Notes: generated by a model from the sequence alone, not told the origin. A stretch of 7,391 nt of DNA from an uncultured Planctomycetaceae bacterium (GCA_937904535.1 CALELC010000413.1:1-7391), one strand, 5' to 3'; positions 1 to 6,900 are shown, counted from the first letter of the stretch. A program made the numbers and translations.

Positions 1-312
1 GATCGCTCCCTGGTCGAGCAGTACGCTTACTTCTTGGAAAAACTCGATGCGGTTCAGGACGGCGATGGCACGCTGCTGGACAACTCGATGATCCTCTACG
101 GCAGCGCTCTGGGTGACGGCAATCGCCACACCCACCACGATCTGCCGATCGTGTTGGCCGGAGGCGGCGGCGGGACGATCCCGACCGGTCGGCGGTTGCA
201 GTACCCAACCGACACGCCGATGGGCAACCTGTTCCTGAGCATGCTCGACATCATGGGCACGCCAGCGGAATCAATCGGCGACAGCACGGGCCGGTTGTCA
301 GGTTTGACCTAA
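1..312 (+). CDS. DUF1552 family protein, C-terminal part (5' end outside window)
   Basis: The reading frame is open from base 1 and ends with TAA at 310-312, giving the last 103 residues of a longer protein. Visible blocks are LLDNSMILYGSALGDGN, the His-rich RHTHHDLPIVLAGGGGG, then TDTPMGNLFLSMLDIMG and a terminal GDSTGRLSGL. This series (GS.LGDGN.H...LP..LAGGG, then P.NL...LD, then DSTG.L) is the C-terminal signature of DUF1552, a large planctomycete/verrucomicrobial family related to DUF1501 and the sulfatase/alkaline-phosphatase fold. In this phylum it usually sits beside DUF1592/DUF1588 cytochrome-like proteins, so a partner upstream of the window would be expected. Its biochemical role is unknown. 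A Met codon at 34 is internal and not a start. Its stop is 198 bp from the end of the convergent lipoprotein gene. Confidence 0.9.
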   Translation, partial: DRSLVEQYAYFLEKLDAVQDGDGTLLDNSMILYGSALGDGNRHTHHDLPIVLAGGGGGTIPTGRRLQYPTDTPMGNLFLSMLDIMGTPAESIGDSTGRLSGLT

Positions 313-510
313 GCCGCTGCAGCGGTGCTGAGGCACTGCCGAAGGCACCCATTGGGGCCAACGGTGGACGCCGACCTGGCCGCAGTGCTAGCGCCGGCGC
401 GGCGGGTGAGAGCCCGCACCGCTGGTGCTGTGGTACCCCGGGTGGGCGCGCCGTGGTAGGACGCGGAAGCCAGGTGATCGCCAGGCCCGGAGTAAGACTC
501 GGATGCCGAG
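313..510. other. Convergent intergenic spacer rich in self-complementary elements
   Basis: This 198-bp gap separates two genes that converge on it, and I see no convincing coding gene. It contains a perfect 12-bp palindrome CCGCTGCAGCGG at 314-325 just after the upstream stop, a perfect 10-bp palindrome GCGCCGGCGC at 391-400, and a 5-bp hairpin GCGGG/CCCGC around a TGAGAG loop at 402-417. At the right end lies the ACTCGG/CCGAGT hairpin listed separately. The density of short stems is compatible with bidirectional termination or a structured RNA. High GC alone also produces some chance palindromes, so function is inference. The open minus-strand frame across it looks like a non-coding GC-rich artefact. 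Confidence 0.4.
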
Positions 511-511
511 T
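497..511 (-). terminator. Candidate hairpin terminator of the lipoprotein operon
   Basis: A perfect 6-bp inverted repeat, ACTCGG-ATG-CCGAGT, overlaps the TAA stop of the minus-strand lipoprotein gene (stop at 513-511). Read on the minus strand it follows directly after the stop. The next bases (CTTACT) are not a real U-tract, so intrinsic termination would be weak. The ACTCGG arm can alternatively pair with CCGGAGT at 487-493. The position fits a terminator; the missing T-run argues against it. Confidence 0.35.
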
Positions 512-1824
512 TAAGGAGCAATGTGAGCCTGGCGGTCGGCGGCGATCACCGTCAGATACGTGTTGCGCCCATTCTCGATCTGCACATCGGCGTAGCTTTT
601 GGCGCCGATGTTTTGCCCGCTGTTGCCGACTACAGTCAGCCCAAGTTGATGCTTACCTGCCGGCAGTTCGGCGCGTAGCACCTGGATTTCACGCGGCAGC
701 AAACCCCAGCAGCGCGTATCGGCATGCTCCGCGAGCGACCAGACATTGACGGTCGCAAACCGCGCGACTTCGCCGCTGAGCCCGTCGAGACCAACCGCAC
801 GCGTGGTTTGAGTTACCGCAACCTCTTTGGTCACACGTCGCACGACCGCACGGGCGAGAGTCCACGGCATCTCGGCTTCGCTCTGGCGTGTGGCCATTTG
901 AGCGATGTCGACCAAAGGTTGTGTGGCTCCGAGCCAGACGCCAGAACTGTCGAGCGACAGCGCGGCGGCGGGCGAATGAGGGACAACCACCTTGGGAACT
1001 TTCACGCTGACCAAGTTGGGCAGCATCATGCGATCATTCTCGGCCAGCGAATAAACTTGGGTGGCGATCTGCAGTGCGGCCGTGGTCACTTCGGCCGGTT
1101 GTTCTTCGAGCACCGGACCACGGCCAACCAGCGCGATGACATACAGCACGCCGTTTCCTGGTGCGCTGTGTTGGCCACTGGTCGCCCGCTCGATGTCGGC
1201 CTGGGCGGGGGCAAAGGCCGGTTGCAGATGGCTGACCAACTGATATGCCCGCACCGCATCGTCGTAGTCGTGCAGCGTCGCTTCCCGCAGCACCCCGCGC
1301 AAGTACGGCGCAAGAGCCAGCGGCTGATAAATGTCGGCAGCCCCGGTCAGGCCCCGCGATTCAGCCTGGCGGGCCAGTTCCGCCTGATGCATTTGTGCCT
1401 GCAGTGCGTAGCTTTCGGCATCGCCATCGTCCGCCGCGAGGCTGCAGAGCGAGAGCATCGATCGCACCATCACCTGTTCATAACCGGCGGGGCGGTATTG
1501 CCGTACCGTGTCATCGGTCACGATGGCGGCGACTTCTTGAGCGGGCGAGATCGCCGGGATCCGATCGAAATCGTCGCGGAGCGATCGCAGCGTTTCGATG
1601 GCTGACTCGGTATGGCCACTGGCAAACTGGGCCATCGCTAAATCCAATCTCGCCGGCAAGGCTGCCGGTGACTTGGACTCAGCCGCCTTTTTCAGGCTAG
1701 CCTGCGCGGTGCTGAAATCGCCCAGATAATAGGCCGAGCGGCCGCGCTGCAGATCACGAGTTGCGAGGGTGCAGCCGCTGCTCAGCAGCAGACACAGCCC
1801 CGCTGCCCAAACGCCAAAGCGCAT
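511..1824 (-). CDS. COG3014-like TPR lipoprotein, companion of LpoB
   Basis: A predicted 437-residue outer-membrane or periplasmic lipoprotein of the COG3014 type, a family of unknown biochemistry often encoded next to LpoB. The frame is open back to 1914, but the ATG at 1824 is the natural start because it begins a textbook lipoprotein signal, MRFGVWAAGLCLLLSSGC, with the lipidated Cys at residue 18. Residues about 25-215 are Ala-rich helices with TPR-like spacing (GRSAYYLGDFSTAQASLKKA; HDYDDAVRAYQLVSHLQP). Then come VLYVIALVGRGPVLEE (about 226-241), LARAVVRRVTKE (about 323-334) and DTRCWGLLPREI...LPAGKH (about 369-392). The block G.GP..EE, then R...K, then DTR.W..LP..I...R..LP.G is what I recall as typical of COG3014. 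The gene starts 53 bp after the LpoB-like gene, so co-transcription is likely. The longer start at 1914 would overlap that gene and bury the signal peptide. Assignment is by recalled pattern; no search was run. Confidence 0.75.
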   Translation of the reverse strand: MRFGVWAAGLCLLLSSGCTLATRDLQRGRSAYYLGDFSTAQASLKKAAESKSPAALPARLDLAMAQFASGHTESAIETLRSLRDDFDRIPAISPAQEVAAIVTDDTVRQYRPAGYEQVMVRSMLSLCSLAADDGDAESYALQAQMHQAELARQAESRGLTGAADIYQPLALAPYLRGVLREATLHDYDDAVRAYQLVSHLQPAFAPAQADIERATSGQHSAPGNGVLYVIALVGRGPVLEEQPAEVTTAALQIATQVYSLAENDRMMLPNLVSVKVPKVVVPHSPAAALSLDSSGVWLGATQPLVDIAQMATRQSEAEMPWTLARAVVRRVTKEVAVTQTTRAVGLDGLSGEVARFATVNVWSLAEHADTRCWGLLPREIQVLRAELPAGKHQLGLTVVGNSGQNIGAKSYADVQIENGRNTYLTVIAADRQAHIAP

Positions 1825-1877
1825 GGGCTGAGCAGTTCCGTTGCTTGGGGCAGGGCTGAAGCGGCCGCGAGGCAGGA

Positions 1878-2591
1878 TCAACCGTCGCCTTGGCCGAGTC
1901 CGAAATTCCACCACTTGCCCGCCCGTGTCTTGTGGTAACCCTTGCGAATCTTCGCCGATTCCTTCACGTACTCGCCGTTGTGCAGGTTGACCATTTCGAG
2001 CGTCAGCAGATAGTCGCGCTGAGTCGAATCATTGCGATCGGTGGTTCCACTGGTGATGGTGGCGTACATCAGCGTGTCGATCGGCATCCCTTGGCGTCCA
2101 AGCGACGCAGCAAACAGATCGCGGTTGCCTGGCACGAAGAGCGCATCGGGCCGGAGCCGTGTTTCCAGTAGTGCTGCATCGACCATCCGCCGGCTGACGG
2201 TACGGAAATGCGGTGCGCCGTTGATTTCAGAATCGATCCGCTCATAGAGCTGATCCTTGAAATCGTGGAGTTCTTCGGCACTCTTGTTTTCAATCCCGAT
2301 GAAGCAAACGGTCGACACCCCGGGGGTGGCGGCCGAGCCCTCGAGCGGCAAGCCGGTGGCTGGATCGAACTCAGCACCGGGAGCGAAGCCGACCTGTTGG
2401 ACCTTGGGCGGACAACGCGACAGCATCCGCGCGACTGCTTCATCGACCAGCGGGTTCCAGACCGCGGCCCCGGCGTCGTGGCTGCCGACCATGTCGCCGT
2501 CATGATCCTTGAGGATGTGGGCGTAGCGGTGGTGCGAGCACCCGGAGAGCAGTGCCCCGGCCAGCAGAGCGAGTAGGCAAAGTCGCAACAC
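1878..2591 (-). CDS. LpoB/YcfM-like lipoprotein (penicillin-binding protein activator family)
   Basis: A predicted lipoprotein of the LpoB (YcfM, PF13036) family. In enterobacteria LpoB is an outer-membrane lipoprotein that activates the peptidoglycan synthase PBP1B. From the GTG at 2591 the product is 237 residues with signal LRLCLLALLAGALLSGC and lipidated Cys 18. The fold core follows: VCFIGIENKSAEELHDFKDQ (about 95-114), then YERIDSEINGAPHFRTVSRR, then DTLMYATITSGT, then YLLTLEMVNLHNGEYVKES. This corresponds to LpoB's strand-helix pattern with a conserved N-[KR]-[ST] block and a final L..V...G...W/Y-S strand. The start is uncertain. GTG 2591 has a GAGAG motif 7 nt upstream (2603-2599) and gives a compact signal. 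An ATG at 2660 would add 23 residues, and the frame stays open to 2936. It is first in a two-gene operon with the COG3014-like lipoprotein. Whether its partner is a PBP in this organism is unknown. Confidence 0.75.
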   Translation of the reverse strand: MLRLCLLALLAGALLSGCSHHRYAHILKDHDGDMVGSHDAGAAVWNPLVDEAVARMLSRCPPKVQQVGFAPGAEFDPATGLPLEGSAATPGVSTVCFIGIENKSAEELHDFKDQLYERIDSEINGAPHFRTVSRRMVDAALLETRLRPDALFVPGNRDLFAASLGRQGMPIDTLMYATITSGTTDRNDSTQRDYLLTLEMVNLHNGEYVKESAKIRKGYHKTRAGKWWNFGLGQGDG

Positions 2592-2989
2592 CGATTTTCT
2601 CTCGTGAAGGCAGGTTGAAGCCTTGTTGGTGGCGGCGCCACCGGAATGGGCGACGTTCATTTCAATTCCATAGCGAGAAACCCATCGGCAGCGATAGGCC
2701 AAGTAGGCGGGACGGTTCAATACACGGCGTGCCAGCCCTTGCCATCGGCGCGGTGTCATCGTCAGGATTGGCAAAAAGCGATCGGCCGCTAAACTTCCGC
2801 ACGCCGCCGTAGCTCGCCCAGTTTGCGACCGGGCTGTCCGCACGCCTGCTAAACCTGTCGACCGGTTTCGACTATCTTGGCGCTTGACGCGGCCGCTTCG
2901 CTTGTTCACAGTTCCCACGTCCCCGCGAGACCGCACGCCGGCTCCCGCTGAACTCTCGCTGCCCTTCCTCTCCTAGCCGACCCGCTACC
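2592..2989. promoter_or_regulatory. Divergent intergenic region between lipoprotein operon and acidic-protein gene
   Basis: About 400 bp separate the two divergent starts, or 330 bp if the lipoprotein begins at 2660. Both promoters should lie here, but I found no pair of good -35/-10 hexamers on either strand. A TTGACG at 2884-2889 has no fitting -10. The minus-strand frame remains open through the whole region; the residues it would encode are Arg-rich and low-quality, so I read it as non-coding. The acidic gene has no clear Shine-Dalgarno sequence ahead of its ATG, which is common in planctomycetes. Confidence 0.4.
2851..2872. promoter_or_regulatory. Nested inverted repeats, operator-like
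   Basis: This 22-bp stretch holds three overlapping symmetries: AAACC (2851-2855) with GGTTT (2864-2868), GTCGA (2857-2861) with TCGAC (2868-2872), and the palindromes GTCGAC (2857-2862) and ACCGGT (2861-2866). It lies in the divergent spacer, 118 bp before the acidic gene's ATG, where an operator for either gene could sit. No regulator is encoded in the window. Chance symmetry is possible. Confidence 0.2.
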
Positions 2990-3412
2990 ATGAGCCACAT
3001 TTCCGCACTGACTGTCCGCACTTTGATGGATGACCCGAAGGGGCCTTGCGGTTTGCCGCTTGACCCGATCGATCCGACGATCGGCGAGCCGGGGGGAACG
3101 ACCGCGGAATTGTCCGGCTTCGATGACGACGATGAAGATTTCGGCGACACGGAGAGCGTGCCTGACGACAGCGGCGAAGATGAGTTCGAAGACTTCGACG
3201 ACATTGATGACGAAGACTTCGACGATGATTTTGATGACGACTTTGAGGAAGAACTCGAAGACGATTATGAGATCGAGATCGAAGACGAAATCAGCGCCGA
3301 GTTTGGGCTCAGCGGCCCGGGCGTAAGCGATGAAGATGAGGAATTAGAAGACTTGGACGATGTCGCTGACATCGATGATGTCGACGATCTGGGTGACGAC
3401 CTCACCGATTGA
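2990..3412 (+). CDS. Hyperacidic Asp/Glu-rich small protein, function unknown
   Basis: A 140-residue protein I do not recognise. Residues 1-44 are of ordinary composition (MSHISALTVRTLMDDPKGPC, then Pro/Gly-rich). From about residue 45 on, roughly 56 of 96 residues are Asp or Glu, with about 62 of 140 overall. The only basic residues are Arg10 and Lys17, apart from His3, so the pI must be very low. The acidic part has F/Y/I/L/V at short regular intervals (FDDDFDDDFEEEL; YEIEIEDEI; LEDLDDVADIDDVDD), a pattern suggesting an amphipathic or intrinsically disordered polyanion. No signal peptide or membrane segment is seen, so it is probably cytoplasmic. Possible roles are DNA mimicry, chaperoning of basic proteins, or metal buffering; none is shown by the sequence. 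The antisense Ser-rich frames are the mirror of its GAC/GAT/GAA codons. The sulfatase gene starts 62 bp downstream on the same strand. Confidence 0.7.
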   Translation: MSHISALTVRTLMDDPKGPCGLPLDPIDPTIGEPGGTTAELSGFDDDDEDFGDTESVPDDSGEDEFEDFDDIDDEDFDDDFDDDFEEELEDDYEIEIEDEISAEFGLSGPGVSDEDEELEDLDDVADIDDVDDLGDDLTD

Positions 3413-3426
3413 TCGGTCCGCTGAGG
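3400..3426 (+). terminator. Candidate hairpin at end of acidic-protein gene
   Basis: ACCGAT and ATCGGT (3404-3409 and 3412-3417) form a near-perfect palindrome that includes the TGA stop. As RNA it would fold as a 5-bp stem with a TTGA loop. An outer CCTC (3400-3403) can pair with GAGG (3423-3426) across a 5-nt bulge. The following sequence is only moderately T-rich (TTCTGATTTCT from 3436), so this is a weak terminator candidate or simple attenuation before the sulfatase gene. Confidence 0.25.
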
Positions 3427-3464
3427 CGGGCGTGGTTCTGATTTCTCCGGCTGGTTGATTGCGT

Positions 3465-3469
3465 AGGTG
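3465..3469 (+). promoter_or_regulatory. Ribosome binding site of sulfatase gene
   Basis: AGGTG lies 5 nt before the ATG at 3475 but only 2 nt before the adjacent GTG at 3472. The spacing favours the ATG as the sulfatase start. Confidence 0.4.
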
Positions 3470-3474
3470 CGGTG

Positions 3475-5001
3475 ATGCGAGCTTGGAACGGGGCAGGGGT
3501 GGCGTGTTGCCGTGGTGCATGGGTCGGCGTCTGTTTGCTGGTCTTGGCAGTGACACACGCGACCAGGGGGCTGGCTCGTGAATCAGGACCGCCCAACGTC
3601 GTGATCATTTTCATGGACGACATGGGCTACGCCGATATCGGTCCGTTTGGCGCGCGCGACTATCCGACGCCGCACCTCGATCGCATGGCCGCTGCCGGCC
3701 GCCGCTTCACTGACTTTGTGACGTCGTCAGCAGTCTGCTCAGCATCGCGGGCGGCGTTGATGACCGGTTGCTACCATCAGCGGATCGGAATCCAGGGAGC
3801 GCTCGGGCCAAACAGCCAAATCGGGATCGCTGATGAGGAATTGACCCTCGCCGAAATGTTCAAGTCGTGTGGTTATGCCACCGCCTGTTTTGGCAAGTGG
3901 CACCTCGGGCACCACCCCCGGTTTTTGCCGACGAGCCACGGGTTTGATACCTATTTTGGGATCCCCTATAGCAACGATATGTGGCCGTTGCATCCCGAAA
4001 ATGTGGCGCGCCTGCAGCGAAATCCGGGGGCCGTATCGGCTTGGCCACCGTTGCCGATGCTGCAGTCTGATGCTCCGGGCGAGGTCACCGTGGTCAACGC
4101 GAACGTTCAGCCCGACGACCAGAAGCAGATGACCCGGCAGTTCACGCAGCTCGCGACTGAGTTCATTCGCAACTCCGCGGACCAACCGTTTTTTGTCTAC
4201 CTGCCGCATCCGATGGTCCACGTGCCGCTGTACGTTTCGCCCGAATTCGAAGGGAAAAGCGGGGCGGGATTGTTCGGCGATGTCGTAATGGAAGTCGATT
4301 GGTCAGTCGGCCAGATCCTGAAGACGCTCGAAGAGCTGGAACTCGACGAGCAGACCTTGGTGATCTTCACCAGTGACAATGGACCTTGGCTCTCCTATGG
4401 CCACCATGCGGGATCGTCTGGACCGCTGCGCGAGGGCAAAGGGACGATGTTTGAGGGTGGCTACCGCGTGCCCGCGCTGATGCAGTGGAAAGGCAAAATC
4501 CCGGCTGGCACCACGACCGATAGCCTCTGCTCGACGATTGACCTGCTGCCGACGCTGGCTGGTTTGATCGGTGCGGAATTGCCGTCGCATCCGATTGATG
4601 GCAAGGACATGGCACCGCTGATGTTTGAATCAGCAGCGCCCACACCGCACGACTATCTGTACTGCTACTACGCGCCTGGCGGGTTGCACGCGGTGCGAAC
4701 GCAGCGCTGGAAATTGCACTTTCCTCACCCCTACCGCACGCTCGCTGGCGGCAGCGGAGGACGTGACGGGCAGCCGGTTCCCTACCAGAACGCACAGATC
4801 GAGCTGACATTGTTCGATCTGCAGAATGATGTGGGCGAGACCACCGATGTATCCGAGCAGTTTCCCGAGGTGGTGGCCGAACTGGTCGCCGCTGGCGAGC
4901 GAGCGCGAGAAGAACTCGGTGACCAACTGGTGCAGCGACCAGGTAAAGCCGTCCGCCCACCTGGAAAATTGGCCGCCGACGATGTGCGTCTGAGTTGGTG
5001 A
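3475..5001 (+). CDS. Secreted formylglycine-dependent sulfatase (S1 family, arylsulfatase type)
   Basis: Hydrolyses a sulfate ester, probably on a sulfated polysaccharide or glycan. The 508-residue product has an N-terminal hydrophobic export signal (AWVGVCLLVLAVTHA, about residues 15-29). The alkaline-phosphatase-fold catalytic domain follows: NVVIIFMDDMGYADIG with the metal-binding Asp pair (about D48-D49), the sulfatase signature VCSASRAALMTG with the formylglycine Cys at about residue 88 and Arg92, then FGKWHLG (Lys141, His143), HPMVH (about 245-249), TSDNG (Asp301, Asn302) and LREGKGTMFEGG (Lys322). The C-terminal subdomain runs from RWKLHF to the LFDLQNDVGETTDV block typical of the family. 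The Cys motif has Ala where Pro is commonest (C-x-A-S-R), a variant accepted by the formylglycine-generating enzyme. All catalytic residues I can check are present, so it should be active. Substrate cannot be told. Planctomycete genomes carry many sulfatase genes. Confidence 0.93.
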   Translation: MRAWNGAGVACCRGAWVGVCLLVLAVTHATRGLARESGPPNVVIIFMDDMGYADIGPFGARDYPTPHLDRMAAAGRRFTDFVTSSAVCSASRAALMTGCYHQRIGIQGALGPNSQIGIADEELTLAEMFKSCGYATACFGKWHLGHHPRFLPTSHGFDTYFGIPYSNDMWPLHPENVARLQRNPGAVSAWPPLPMLQSDAPGEVTVVNANVQPDDQKQMTRQFTQLATEFIRNSADQPFFVYLPHPMVHVPLYVSPEFEGKSGAGLFGDVVMEVDWSVGQILKTLEELELDEQTLVIFTSDNGPWLSYGHHAGSSGPLREGKGTMFEGGYRVPALMQWKGKIPAGTTTDSLCSTIDLLPTLAGLIGAELPSHPIDGKDMAPLMFESAAPTPHDYLYCYYAPGGLHAVRTQRWKLHFPHPYRTLAGGSGGRDGQPVPYQNAQIELTLFDLQNDVGETTDVSEQFPEVVAELVAAGERAREELGDQLVQRPGKAVRPPGKLAADDVRLSW

Positions 5002-5085
5002 ACAGCTAGTGTTCTGTTACAGGTAAAGGTTCGGGTTGGTCAGGGGCATACCTCGGTTTGGGTGCAGTCCGCGTGGTAACGCGCT

Positions 5086-5091
5086 TATACT
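5086..5091 (+). promoter_or_regulatory. Candidate -10 element for glycosyltransferase gene
   Basis: TATACT (5 of 6 to TATAAT) lies 106 bp before the glycosyltransferase ATG, in the 196-bp gap after the sulfatase gene. No good -35 lies 16-18 bp upstream; TTTGGG around 5058 is too distant. If used, it leaves a leader of about 100 nt. It suggests that the glycosyltransferase is not simply a read-through of the sulfatase. Confidence 0.35.
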
Positions 5092-5197
5092 AGCAAATCG
5101 GCGGGGGTGTGCGAAAACGGCGTCCGTGCCCCAATAGACGCTTTTTGGTCGCCACCGAAAAACCTACCAAGAACGGACGACATGAATCAATTTATCA

Positions 5198-6823
5198 ATG
5201 CCAACTCGAATCTCCAACGCCTCATCGGATCCTGGTCAGCCGCTCAATACTTCTCGGCTGAAGGTCATGTTCCTCAATCTCGACATCGGGCGAGAACGGA
5301 CCGGGATTGAAAACGCCGCGCTGCTGCGGGCAAGGCTGTTTGAAAAGCATTTGGGCATCGTTCCGCACGTTTTGACGGTTAAGTACGACGCCCACTTTCC
5401 CGAAACACGCGCCGAGTTGCTCGATCGTGAACTGATCTCGGAGAGCACCATCTTCCGCAATCTGTACGACGATTTTCAAGAGCTAGGCGAGGCGGATTGC
5501 CAGCGACGCAATACGCCCGCACCCGAACGTCTGGCGCCCGCGGCGATCGCTGCCGGTTTTGTCGAAAAGCCGGTTGCCGGAACTCCTGATTGGCGTGTTT
5601 ACGACCAGCAAGGCCGATGTGTCCAGTATCGCAAGTGTTCACCGGCGTCCAGCGTGCTGCAGTACATCAACTTCATTGCTTGCGGCAAACGCTGGCGACG
5701 CGACACCTTTACGCCCTCCGGCATTCTCAGCCGCATTCAATATCTCGACCCCGCGACCGGCGAGTCGCTGTGCGAGCATTACCTCCGGCCCGACGGAAGT
5801 GTGGCCATTGTTCAGCTCTACACCCTCCACGGCCAACAGCGCCAGCTCGCCAGAATCTCGCTGCTGGACCGGCAAGGTCAGTTCCAAAATGAATTTGAGA
5901 CACAGGAGCAGTTTGCGGCGTTTTGGCTTGACGGACTGACCGCCAATCGAAATCAGCTTTACATAGCGTTCATTGACAAAAACCGGATCTATTACCGGCA
6001 ACTCAGCGATCTGAAATACCTAAATCACAAGAATAATCTCAAGATCGTACCGATCATTCACGCCGTCCATACGAAGAATGGGTTTGAGATCGAAACGAGC
6101 GGCACCAATTTTAACTACGCCGACATTCTCCATGCGATCAGCAGGCCGGATGCAATCGTCGTATCAACGCAGCGACAACGTGACGACATCGTCAGACGGT
6201 ATGGCGAAGGGAATATCCACATCATTCCGCCCGCTTGTAATGAACACAACCTGGAACGGCCGGTTGATTTTGCCTCACGAAACCGGCTGGAGGTGGTTTA
6301 CCTAGCACGATACAGTCCAGAAAAGAATCACACACTTGCAGTGCAAGCCTTCGCGCAAGTCCTCAAGGCTGTCCCGTCGGCTACTTTGCAGATGTACGGC
6401 AGCGGCAGTTTGAAAGAAAAGATCAAAGGGCTGGTGAAAGAACTCGGGCTGCAAGGTGCTGTTTCTGTAAATGGCTACGCCAAGGATGTTCGGGCCATAT
6501 TTCGCAGTGCCGGCCTCTCAATTCTAACAGGCCAAGGCGAAGGGCACCCGTTGGTGATCATGGAATCGCTAAGCGAGGGATGCCCTGTGGTTGCCTTTGA
6601 TATCCGATACGGTCCAGCGAACATGATCTCGCATAGCGTGTCAGGTGCATTGGTGCCGTTTGGTGATCTCAGGGCGTTGGCCGATCAGATCATCCAGATA
6701 CTCACTGATGAATCGCTCCACCGCCAGATGTGTGAGAACGCTAGTTCCGAAGCGCTGCGGTTCCAAGGAAGCCAGGTTGCCGATCGCTGGCGTCTGCTAC
6801 TGAAAGAGCTTGCCGAGCACTGA
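5198..6823 (+). CDS. TagE/GtfA/SdgB-like glycosyltransferase (DUF1975-type N-half + GT4-type C-half)
   Basis: A predicted cytoplasmic retaining GT-B glycosyltransferase of 541 residues. The N-terminal half resembles PF09318 (formerly DUF1975): MFLNLDIGRERTGIENAALL (about 24-43), then RARLFEKH, LTVKYD and NLYDDFQ, the same start seen in TagE, GtfA and staphylococcal SdgA/SdgB. The C-terminal half is GT4-like: IHAVHTKNG, VVSTQRQRDDI, VVYLARYSPEKNH (about 365-377), MYGSGSLKEKI, then GQGEGHPLVIMESLSEGCPV with the EX7E motif (about E447/E455), and FDIRYGPANMI, which closely follows the TagE/SdgB YD.KYGP block. No membrane segment is seen. These enzymes add sugars to teichoic acid or to Ser-rich surface proteins. 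With an SD-repeat protein next door, protein O-glycosylation is the better inference. An in-frame TGA at 5183-5185 limits the start to 5198 or later. ATG 5267 (at MFLNLD) is an alternative close to the conserved core; neither has a clear Shine-Dalgarno. Confidence 0.88.
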   Translation: MPTRISNASSDPGQPLNTSRLKVMFLNLDIGRERTGIENAALLRARLFEKHLGIVPHVLTVKYDAHFPETRAELLDRELISESTIFRNLYDDFQELGEADCQRRNTPAPERLAPAAIAAGFVEKPVAGTPDWRVYDQQGRCVQYRKCSPASSVLQYINFIACGKRWRRDTFTPSGILSRIQYLDPATGESLCEHYLRPDGSVAIVQLYTLHGQQRQLARISLLDRQGQFQNEFETQEQFAAFWLDGLTANRNQLYIAFIDKNRIYYRQLSDLKYLNHKNNLKIVPIIHAVHTKNGFEIETSGTNFNYADILHAISRPDAIVVSTQRQRDDIVRRYGEGNIHIIPPACNEHNLERPVDFASRNRLEVVYLARYSPEKNHTLAVQAFAQVLKAVPSATLQMYGSGSLKEKIKGLVKELGLQGAVSVNGYAKDVRAIFRSAGLSILTGQGEGHPLVIMESLSEGCPVVAFDIRYGPANMISHSVSGALVPFGDLRALADQIIQILTDESLHRQMCENASSEALRFQGSQVADRWRLLLKELAEH

Positions 6824-6900
6824 AGCCCGTTGAAAAGAGCCGGAGCTTGGGCCTGCGGGAAGTGTGAGATCGACAATGAACGGGGAGATGCCACGAAAAC

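Noticed and set aside
313..513. Complete RNase P RNA gene or group II intron
   Set aside because: Only short loose resemblances; the GAGGAAAGTC and ACAGAA...GGCTTA ends of RNase P and an intron domain V are absent, and the right edge runs into a coding region.
724..1605. Long plus-strand ORF (293 codons) opposite the COG3014-like gene
   Set aside because: It is antisense to a gene with a lipoprotein signal and recognisable family blocks; its product is Arg/His/Gly-rich without motifs, as expected of a GC-rich shadow frame.
1825..1914. Upstream extension of the COG3014-like gene
   Set aside because: It would place 30 Arg-rich residues before a perfect lipoprotein signal and overlap the LpoB-like gene.
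2661..2936. Upstream extension of the LpoB-like gene to the first ATG
   Set aside because: The added residues are Arg-rich and lie before a lipobox signal that must be near the N-terminus; the frame is probably open by chance.
2872..3204. Minus-strand Ser-rich ORF resembling a Ser-rich protein
   Set aside because: The Ser codons are the complements of the GAC/GAT/GAA codons of the acidic gene; no signal or motif.
5000..5014. GAACA/TGTTC hairpin at the sulfatase stop as a terminator
   Set aside because: The stem has only 5 bp with A/T pairs and no following T-run; too weak to annotate.
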